In this document: piece after piece, positions 5,807-12,141 of the stretch | How the letters are laid out: the number at the start of each line of letters is the position of its first letter | Position numbering within the stretch: the first letter of the stretch is position 1 | Source of the DNA: Lachnospiraceae bacterium | GTDB lineage: Bacteria > Bacillota > Clostridia > Lachnospirales > Lachnospiraceae | Reading direction: 5' to 3' | NCBI GenBank assembly: GCA_009774615.1 | Contig: VSOC01000112.1 | Location: 1-12,141 of the forward strand | DNA length: 12,141 nt | Notes under the pieces: generated by a model | What the model was told of the DNA's origin: nothing | Databases searched by the model: none | The model's input: only the letters and a program-made list of their open reading frames with translations | Position numbers and translations under genes: made by a program

Positions 5807-7792
5807 ATGAATGGTAGAAGTTGGATGAAGCGGTTATTGGCGGTGATGACAGCCGCAGTGATGTTTTGCCTGCTTCCGGGGGCAGGTCTGGCGGTAAGGG
5901 CAGATTATGAAAATGTGCTGGATGGCCGGTATTATCAGAATGAATATCTGGTGATTCGAAAAGACCCGACAGGTAAAGTGGGAAAGACGATGAATATTCC
6001 TGTTATTATCCAAGCGAGAAATACTGATTTGGATGAGGTCTGGGTAGGGCTTTCCTCGAAGGTAAATTCTTTTATGGAACTGCCGGAAGACGGCGGGAAT
6101 ACTGCAGGCCTTCAAAATGGCTATCCGTTTGAAATTAATGAATCGACGTTTGAACCCCGAAAACTTGGCAAGATAAGCGAGGGAAATACCAAGAGCATTA
6201 CGTTAACGGCCCGGGTGCGGCGGGATATGAAAGAAGGCTATTACTGTATTCCGATAGCGATTTATCCAAGCGGCAAGGACGGCTATGAAGAAACGGACTA
6301 TATGAATATCTGGATTGGCGCACAGACCTCTTCCGATACGGAAACCAGTGAAGACGAAACCACCGAGGATGTGATGTTTGCCCTGGGGGAAGAGCAGAAT
6401 ACACCTTACGGCGTTTATCCGAATGTTATGGAATTCGGTGTAAATATCCGGAATAAAAGCAAAATCCCCGCATATGATGTGACCGTCAGCATGGTTGTGG
6501 GAAAGAGCGACGAGGAGTTCCCTTTTATGATTACCGATGGGAATTACGACCGTCATTTTGAAGTGATTGAACCGGGGGAAACGGTGACGGCACCCTATGC
6601 CATGATGATCCGAAAGGAAAGCTACACCGGATTTTATCCGATTAAATATACGATATCCTACCGTGAGAGCATTGACGGAAAGAAAAAAGTTGCCGAGGGG
6701 CCGGGGGCAGTGATTAATGCGGAAACCGGGGAAACCCAGAGTACCGATACCACGGTGAAGAAAAAGGAATATGAATTTTATGTACATATCACCAGCAAGG
6801 AAAAGGAAGAGGACGATAACCTGGGCGAATTTAACGAGAACGACCGTACCAAGGCGAGAATTATCGTGGACAGCTTCCGCACCGAGCCGGAAAAGATTAT
6901 GGCAGGGGATGAATTTACCCTGATTTTAAATATGAAAAACGCCTCGACGTCGGTAACTGCCAGCAACATTCTTTTTACCATGGAACCGGAGAAGGTGGAG
7001 AATGCTTCGGTCTTTTCCACGGAGTCGGGTTCATCCTCCATGGTGGTTAATTCCTTAGGGGCGGGGGCTTCGACGGAATTAAAGATGAAGTTTCTGGCAA
7101 AACCGGGCATTGACCAGCGATCCTATACGATGACGATTAAAGAAAAGTATGACAGCCCGGAATTTAAAAACGCCGAAGAAACTGTAACTATCGATATCCC
7201 CGTCTACCAGAAGGCAAGGTTCAGCACCAGCACCTTTGAGGTGATGCCGGATTCGATTGAGGTGGACGGCGAGTCGAATATTATGTTCGGTGTCAATAAT
7301 ACGGGGCGGATTCAGCTTTACAATGTCAACATCCGCTTCGAGGCCGATTCCATCCGCACCACGGAAGCCTATGTGGGCAATATCAAACCCGGCGAAACCG
7401 GGAATGTGGATGTGATGGTTGCCGGGGTGACGCCCACGGAAGACGACGGAAAGATTAAAGTCATTATTTCCTATGAAGATGAAAACGGCGACGTGACCGA
7501 AACGGAAAAGGAACTCACCCTGTTTGTCACGGAGGCGGCAGAAGAGTTTGACCCTTCGATGTTTGAGGGGATGGAAGGTATGGAAGGCATGGAAGGCATG
7601 GAGGGGATGGAAGCAGGAAGTCCTTCGGGGATTGCCGGATGGCTGTCTGACCCGGAAAAAAGAAAGCTTCTTATAGCTGCGGGCGTGCCGACCGTTGTTG
7701 CTGTTGTGGTCGGGATCATTGTCCTGAAAAAACACTTAAAGAGGAAGAAACAAAAGGCAGAGGAAGAGGGACTGGACGATGAAGATGCATGA
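5807..7792 (+). CDS. Secreted, membrane-anchored multi-domain beta protein (COG1361/NEW3-like) of an ABC system
   Basis: From the ATG at 5807 the product is 661 residues. It has a signal peptide (WMKRLLAVMTAAVMFCLLPG, cleavage likely after VRA at residue 32), a long extracellular part, a Gly-Met-Glu repeat linker (588-602), and one C-terminal membrane helix (about 621-640) followed by a Lys/Arg-rich cytoplasmic tail. The ectodomain looks like several immunoglobulin-like beta domains. Phrases such as KIMAGDEFTLILNMKNAS and SIEVDGESNIMFGVNNTG recur, as in NEW3/CARDB and COG1361 proteins. It lies between the ATPase and the permease, where MacA-type membrane-fusion proteins sit in other systems, so it is probably the extracellular subunit. 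Start choice: GGGAGG (5789-5794) is 12 bases upstream and the signal peptide length is normal; the alternative ATG at 5741 overlaps the ATPase stop but would add 22 polar residues. It overlaps the permease start by 14 bases. Confidence 0.8.
   Translation: MNGRSWMKRLLAVMTAAVMFCLLPGAGLAVRADYENVLDGRYYQNEYLVIRKDPTGKVGKTMNIPVIIQARNTDLDEVWVGLSSKVNSFMELPEDGGNTAGLQNGYPFEINESTFEPRKLGKISEGNTKSITLTARVRRDMKEGYYCIPIAIYPSGKDGYEETDYMNIWIGAQTSSDTETSEDETTEDVMFALGEEQNTPYGVYPNVMEFGVNIRNKSKIPAYDVTVSMVVGKSDEEFPFMITDGNYDRHFEVIEPGETVTAPYAMMIRKESYTGFYPIKYTISYRESIDGKKKVAEGPGAVINAETGETQSTDTTVKKKEYEFYVHITSKEKEEDDNLGEFNENDRTKARIIVDSFRTEPEKIMAGDEFTLILNMKNASTSVTASNILFTMEPEKVENASVFSTESGSSSMVVNSLGAGASTELKMKFLAKPGIDQRSYTMTIKEKYDSPEFKNAEETVTIDIPVYQKARFSTSTFEVMPDSIEVDGESNIMFGVNNTGRIQLYNVNIRFEADSIRTTEAYVGNIKPGETGNVDVMVAGVTPTEDDGKIKVIISYEDENGDVTETEKELTLFVTEAAEEFDPSMFEGMEGMEGMEGMEGMEAGSPSGIAGWLSDPEKRKLLIAAGVPTVVAVVVGIIVLKKHLKRKKQKAEEEGLDDEDA
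7568..7612 (+). repeat. Five tandem 9-bp units encoding Gly-Met-Glu
   Basis: GGN-ATG-GAR occurs five times in a row, giving (GME)5 just before the membrane helix of the 5807 gene. The codons vary slightly (GGG, GGT, GGC; GAA, GAG), so it is an established repeat and not a recent expansion. Copy number may vary between strains. Confidence 0.9.
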
Positions 7793-9113
7793 CCTTCTGA
7801 TCATGAGCATTAATAACCTGCGCAGACGAAAACTCAGGACGGTTCTGACGGTTCTCGGCGTGGTGATTGGCACGGCGTCGATTGTGGTTATGGTTTCCTT
7901 AGGAATCGGCTTAAGCGAGAGGACGGTTGAGCAGATTTCCTCCTATGGAAGCCTGACGACGATTGAGGTTTACTCGGAGTCCCGGTGGAATTATGACAGT
8001 TCGGATTCCAAGTCGGAGCCGAACTATATCACCGATGACGTGGTTGAGCAGTTTCGGCACCTTCCCCATGTGCGCGGTGCCTCCCCGGTGCTCTCGTTTT
8101 ATGTGCTGATGCGCCAGGGAGCCTATGAGGGGCACACGTCGCTTAAAGGGGTGAGTGAAGAATTTTTAAAGGAAATCCCCATCGGTGAGGGAGAACTTCC
8201 CAGTGCCAAAGATAAGGAACTCCGTCTGGTGGTGGGCAATGCCATGGGCACGCAGTTTTATAATACCAAGACCGGGAAGGGCTACTGGGATTCTTCGGAC
8301 AGCTCTTCGCCGGTGGACTTTATGAATAAGCCCATGTACGTTATTTTTGATATGAATGCTTATTATTCTTCGCAGAGCGGGGGAGAGGGTGCACCCAAAT
8401 CGCCGAAGAAGTATCTGATTCCCACTGCCGCCATGGTGGAAGGGGGAATCGAGGATTATAACGACTATGCCTACGATGTCTATGTGAATATCGATCTGTT
8501 AAAAGCCCAGTTAAAGCGGATTTTTAAGAAAAATCCGATTCCCGATCAGCCGACAACCAAGAAAGGAAAACCTCTGCCCTATTTTGTTTATGATTCTGCC
8601 AAGGTTTTCGTGGACGATATGGATAATGTGATGGAAGTGCAGGATTTGATTGCCGATATGGGCTATCAGGTGAACAGCCGTATGGACTGGCTGGAGTCAT
8701 CCAAGGCGCAGCTGCAGATGGTGCAGGCCGTCCTTGGGGGAATCGGCGCGGTGTCGCTTTTTGTCGCGGCAATCGGCATTGCCAATACGATGATGATGTC
8801 CATCTATGAGCGGACGAAGGAAATCGGTGTGATGAAGGTTCTGGGATGCGATATGGGAAATATCCGGGATATGTTTCTTTTGGAATCCGGTTTTATCGGA
8901 TTTCTGGGAGGGGCGGTCGGAATTTTGCTCAGCTTTGGCATTTCTCTGATTATTAACCGCTTTGCGGGGGCGGACGGCGACTTATCCCGGATGCCTTTGT
9001 GGCTGAATCTGGGGGCGATGGGATTTGCTGTTTTTGTCGGGATGGCGGCAGGATTTCTTCCGGCGACCCGGGCGATGAAGCTAAGCCCCTTGGCGGCGAT
9101 TCGGAATGAGTAG
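7779..9113 (+). CDS. ABC transporter permease, MacB periplasmic-core plus FtsX type
   Basis: This 444-residue protein has the four-helix MacB/FtsX layout: an amphipathic start with INNLRRRKLRTVLTVLGVVIG, TM1 at about 21-45, a large extracellular domain (about 48-312), then TM2 (316-340), TM3 (365-392) and TM4 (407-432). Diagnostic phrases are GIANTMMMSIYERTKEIGVMK after TM2 and the C-terminal PATRAMKLSPLAAIRNE. It should pair with the ATPase at 5001 in a dimer that moves or senses an extracellular substrate (peptide, lipid or antibiotic). AGAGGG (7765-7770) lies 8 bases before the ATG, inside the end of the previous gene, so translation is coupled. The hybrid kinase starts 12 bases after its stop. 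The extracellular domain has a Ser/Asp-rich stretch near 65-80 and is likely to contact the 5807 product; this is inference. Confidence 0.93.
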   Translation: MKMHDLLIMSINNLRRRKLRTVLTVLGVVIGTASIVVMVSLGIGLSERTVEQISSYGSLTTIEVYSESRWNYDSSDSKSEPNYITDDVVEQFRHLPHVRGASPVLSFYVLMRQGAYEGHTSLKGVSEEFLKEIPIGEGELPSAKDKELRLVVGNAMGTQFYNTKTGKGYWDSSDSSSPVDFMNKPMYVIFDMNAYYSSQSGGEGAPKSPKKYLIPTAAMVEGGIEDYNDYAYDVYVNIDLLKAQLKRIFKKNPIPDQPTTKKGKPLPYFVYDSAKVFVDDMDNVMEVQDLIADMGYQVNSRMDWLESSKAQLQMVQAVLGGIGAVSLFVAAIGIANTMMMSIYERTKEIGVMKVLGCDMGNIRDMFLLESGFIGFLGGAVGILLSFGISLIINRFAGADGDLSRMPLWLNLGAMGFAVFVGMAAGFLPATRAMKLSPLAAIRNE

Positions 9114-9125
9114 GGTGAAAGGTAA

Positions 9126-12095
9126 ATGTTTATGCAGATGAAACAACAGAACAAAACCTGGCAGTTAAGTTTTTACGCATTTCTTTTCCTTGCTATGGTA
9201 CTTGTTTTATTTTTCAGCTACACGATACAGAATCAGGCACGTATACAGGAACAGAATAAAGTCTATGCAAAGGACTGCGCCAGGCAGACGGCAGACCGCA
9301 TTGCAGGCAAGTTTGATAATGCCCTTCAGCGCATTCAAAACAGTGCTTATCTGGTCAGCACAGAGTCAGGTACTGTACAGGTAGACACGAAGATGCTTAA
9401 GACCCTGGAAGCCAATACGACCTTTGATGCCATCCGTTTTACCAATGCCGACGGCATTAACCTTGCCTCGAATGCAAAAACCAACGACAGTTCGGACAGG
9501 AACTATTTTGTTCGTGGGATGCGGGGGGAGAGCGGAGTTGAAACCGTGGCAGAATCTCGGATTACCGGGAAGCCCATGATGGTTTTCTTTGCCCCCGTCT
9601 ATTCGGATGCCGAAATTTCGGGAATGTTTTTAGGACTCTATTTTGCTGAAAATTATCTGCGGGATATGCTGGCCACGGATTATTTCGGAAAACCGGCAGA
9701 TGTCTTTCTCTGTACAAAGGAGGGCAAAATCATTGCCAGTTCCGATGACAAAGAGGAATATGGAACGGATCTTTTAGCTTCCATGCTGCAGTCCGGCATG
9801 ATCGATGCAGGCACTTATGCATCGGCGAAGAACGTCTTTGCGGAGGGCGGGGAGGCAGCCCTTCTCTGCAGCAAGGGCAGTAAAATTGACAACATCTGCG
9901 TCGTGCACCTGCCGGGCTATGACTATGTGCTTGTGCAGGCATTTCCGCAGAATATCACCCAGGCCATGGTCACCCAGGCAAATATGGCAGGCGTGCGTCT
10001 GGAAATCTGTCTGCTTGCCCTGTTTGTGATTTACATTGCCTATCTGATTATCCGCGCAAAAACACAGAGAAAGAAGCTGGAAGAAGAAAATAAGCTGATC
10101 AATGATGTGCTCTGCGGCATTAACATCCTTTTTGCCTCGCGTTATTTTATCGTAGATTTGGAAAAAAATCATTATTCCTATATGGCCGGAATCGAGCCGT
10201 TGAATACCAATGTTCCGATGGAGGGTGTGTACACCGAAGTGGTAAAGGTTCATGCCGCGGATATTTTGGGAGAAAAGGAAAAAGAAGATTTTTGCCGTTT
10301 CTGTGATATTACATCCGTCAGGGAAAACCTTGGCGCGAAAGATTCCATCGTCCATGTCTGCCATGTTTCCCGGAACGGGAAGGAGGAATGGGAGCATCTG
10401 ATTGCGGTTTGTTTGGAACGCCGGGGGCAGGTACCCGTCAGGGTGCTTTATGTCCGTCAGAATGTCACGGATCAGGTAAAGACCCAGCATGAACAGACCC
10501 AGGTTTTACAGGATGCTCTGATGCAGGCCCAGCATGCCAACCAGGCCAAGACCACTTTCCTGTCCAATATGAGCCACGATATCCGCACGCCGATGAATGC
10601 GATTATCGGCTTTGCAACCATCGCGGTCAGCCATATGGAGCGCACGGATCAGGTGCGGGACTGCCTGCATAAAATCCTTTCCTCCAGCAACCACCTTCTG
10701 GGCCTGATTAATGATATCCTGGATATGAGCCGTATCGAGAGCGGAAAGCTGCAGATTCACAACCAGGAGTGCAACATCCCCGAACTGATGCATAACCTGG
10801 TCAATATTATTCAGCCCCAGGTAAAGGCCAAGCAGCTGGAAATGTTTATCGATACCTTTGAAGTGGTCAATGAGGACGTGATTGCCGATCCGCTGAAGTT
10901 AAACCAGATCTGTATTAACTTAATGGGCAATGCCGTTAAATATACGCCCGCAGGAGGCGTCGTATCCTTCCGCATTACCCAGCACGCGACGTTTAAGCAC
11001 GGATGGGGCGAGTATGTCTTTATCATTAAAGATAATGGAATCGGAATGTCCAAAGAGTTTGTCAGGCATATTTTTGAACCCTTTGAGCGCGAATCGACAG
11101 CCACAAGAAGCGGCATCCAGGGCGCGGGACTTGGCATGGCGATCACGAAGAGCATTGTCGATATGATGGGCGGGGAAATCACCGTGGAAAGCGAGGTGGG
11201 CAAGGGCAGTACCTTTACCGTAAAGATTCCTCTTCAGCTCCAGGATATTGAAAAGAGTGCAGAGCAGATCAGGGAACTGGAAGGACTGCGTGCCCTGGTG
11301 GTCGATGATGATTTTAATGTGTGTGACAGTGTGAGCAAGATGTTAAAGAGCATCGGCCTGCGCTCCGAGTGGACGACTTCCGGGCGGGAGGCCGTCTACC
11401 GCGCCAAATCCTCCCTCGACGAGGGCGATCCCTACCATACCTATATTATTGACTGGCAGATGCCCGAAACCAGCGGGGTAGAAACGGCAAGAAGAATCCG
11501 CAGCGTGGCGGGGCAGGATGCGCCCATTATTATTCTTACTGCCTACGACTGGACGGATATCGAGGAGGAGGCAAAGGAAGCCGGAGTCACCGCCTTCTGT
11601 GCAAAACCGCTGTTTATGTCCGATTTAAAGTCAGCGCTTTTGGCGGCAAATAATATCGGCGATCACGGGAAAGCCCAGGCAGGGGATTCCTGGACGCAGA
11701 AGGATTTTGGCGGAAAGAGAATCCTATTAGTGGAAGATAATGAGATGAACCGGGAGATTGCCGGGCTAATCTTAGAAGAGGTCGGCTTTGTAATTGAATC
11801 CGCCCCGGACGGAACCGATGCCGTAGCCATGCTGGAAAAGTCCGAAGAAGGCTACTATGACGCTGTGCTGATGGATGTGCAGATGCCGGTGATGAACGGA
11901 TACGAGGCCACGAAAGCAATCCGTGCCATGCAGAGAAAAGATGTAAAAACCCTCCCCATCATCGCCATGACAGCAAATGCAATGGAGGAAGATAAGGAAG
12001 CAGCATTAAAAAGCGGTATGAATGCCCATGTGGCAAAGCCGCTGGATATTGAACTGCTGATGAGGGTGCTGCACCAGTTTTTACACAAAGGGTGA
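9126..12095 (+). CDS. Hybrid sensor histidine kinase with extracellular Cache-like domain and two receiver domains
   Basis: The product is 989 residues. TM1 spans about 14-33; an extracellular double Cache-like sensor domain follows (about 35-285; FDAIRFTNADG, SDRNYFVRGM, MMVFFAPVYS); TM2 is at about 291-310. A PAS-like segment (325-455) precedes HisKA with the phospho-accepting H484 in FLSNMSHDIRTPMNAI. The HATPase domain shows N598/N602, DNGIGM (636-641), FEPFER (650-655) and GAGLGM (666-671). Receiver 1 has D727-D729, D776, T805 and K827; receiver 2 has E870, D871, D917, T949 and K971. Both look phosphorylatable. There is no HPt and no DNA-binding output domain, so phosphate must pass to a protein encoded elsewhere. 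It follows the permease by 12 bases and probably belongs to the same transcript, suggesting that it senses what the ABC complex handles. An alternative start at 9132 has better spacing from AAGG (9119-9122). Confidence 0.92.
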   Translation: MFMQMKQQNKTWQLSFYAFLFLAMVLVLFFSYTIQNQARIQEQNKVYAKDCARQTADRIAGKFDNALQRIQNSAYLVSTESGTVQVDTKMLKTLEANTTFDAIRFTNADGINLASNAKTNDSSDRNYFVRGMRGESGVETVAESRITGKPMMVFFAPVYSDAEISGMFLGLYFAENYLRDMLATDYFGKPADVFLCTKEGKIIASSDDKEEYGTDLLASMLQSGMIDAGTYASAKNVFAEGGEAALLCSKGSKIDNICVVHLPGYDYVLVQAFPQNITQAMVTQANMAGVRLEICLLALFVIYIAYLIIRAKTQRKKLEEENKLINDVLCGINILFASRYFIVDLEKNHYSYMAGIEPLNTNVPMEGVYTEVVKVHAADILGEKEKEDFCRFCDITSVRENLGAKDSIVHVCHVSRNGKEEWEHLIAVCLERRGQVPVRVLYVRQNVTDQVKTQHEQTQVLQDALMQAQHANQAKTTFLSNMSHDIRTPMNAIIGFATIAVSHMERTDQVRDCLHKILSSSNHLLGLINDILDMSRIESGKLQIHNQECNIPELMHNLVNIIQPQVKAKQLEMFIDTFEVVNEDVIADPLKLNQICINLMGNAVKYTPAGGVVSFRITQHATFKHGWGEYVFIIKDNGIGMSKEFVRHIFEPFERESTATRSGIQGAGLGMAITKSIVDMMGGEITVESEVGKGSTFTVKIPLQLQDIEKSAEQIRELEGLRALVVDDDFNVCDSVSKMLKSIGLRSEWTTSGREAVYRAKSSLDEGDPYHTYIIDWQMPETSGVETARRIRSVAGQDAPIIILTAYDWTDIEEEAKEAGVTAFCAKPLFMSDLKSALLAANNIGDHGKAQAGDSWTQKDFGGKRILLVEDNEMNREIAGLILEEVGFVIESAPDGTDAVAMLEKSEEGYYDAVLMDVQMPVMNGYEATKAIRAMQRKDVKTLPIIAMTANAMEEDKEAALKSGMNAHVAKPLDIELLMRVLHQFLHKG

Positions 12096-12108
12096 GTAGG
12101 TTTTGCCC

Positions 12109-12134
12109 GTTGCTGTGAACATGTGAACAGTAAC
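12109..12134 (+). repeat. 26-bp dispersed hairpin repeat, copy 3
   Basis: It differs from the MITE right end at a single base within the 26-bp unit (ACATG instead of ACGTG in the loop). Similarity continues leftward through TTTTGCC (12101-12107), as in the MITE at 3815-3820, then stops. It begins 13 bases after the kinase stop codon. The window ends 7 bases later, so a larger element on the right cannot be excluded. Confidence 0.8.
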
Positions 12135-12141
12135 AAGTCCT

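Noticed and set aside
9774..10490. Long minus-strand open frame (238 codons) inside the kinase gene
   Set aside because: It lies fully opposite well-conserved kinase sequence and shows no domain or ribosome binding site.
2135..12134. The spaced repeats as a CRISPR array
   Set aside because: Copies are kilobases apart between genes, with no regular spacers and no cas genes.

Overview
The window looks like the chromosome of a Clostridia member, most likely a Lachnospiraceae-type gut anaerobe. The basis is strong GGAGG ribosome binding sites, a pyrBI pair with the regulatory chain, and a LolD/MacB-like ABC system joined to a large hybrid histidine kinase. This placement is inferred from gene content and style, not from a marker gene.

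Layout. (1) Positions 1-1090 are visibly more AT-rich than the rest and read as accessory DNA. They hold the tail of an upstream gene, a TOPRIM-like protein that seems cut short, and a small PD-(D/E)XK nuclease resembling a solitary type II restriction enzyme with no methyltransferase beside it. (2) aroE (1146-2012, +) and pyrB-pyrI (3528-2162, -) converge on a shared hairpin terminator at 2076-2120. (3) The pyrB upstream region carries the pyrB promoter with a dyad over its predicted start. Next to it is a 132-bp MITE-like element with 11-bp terminal inverted repeats and a perfect 8-bp target duplication. (4) An extended -10 promoter just past that element drives a 268-residue protein with a weak resemblance to the uracil-DNA glycosylase superfamily. 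(5) Positions 4842-12095 hold a four-gene unit on the + strand: ABC ATPase, secreted and membrane-anchored beta-domain protein, MacB/FtsX-type permease, and hybrid sensor kinase with two receiver domains.

How the genes work together. AroE and PyrBI are housekeeping (shikimate and pyrimidine synthesis). The last four genes are overlapping or nearly so, and their promoter has three helically phased TAAK-type direct repeats in place of a -35. I infer a membrane machine (ATPase, permease and a large extracellular subunit where a membrane-fusion protein would be expected) with its own sensor, switched on by a response regulator not in this window.

A 26-bp hairpin unit identical or close to the right end of the MITE recurs at 2135-2160, 3822-3847 and 12109-12134, with a decayed form at 4792-4810. 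All copies are in the same orientation and all lie between genes. This repeat family, the ABC-kinase unit and the eroded defence region are the parts most worth a second look.
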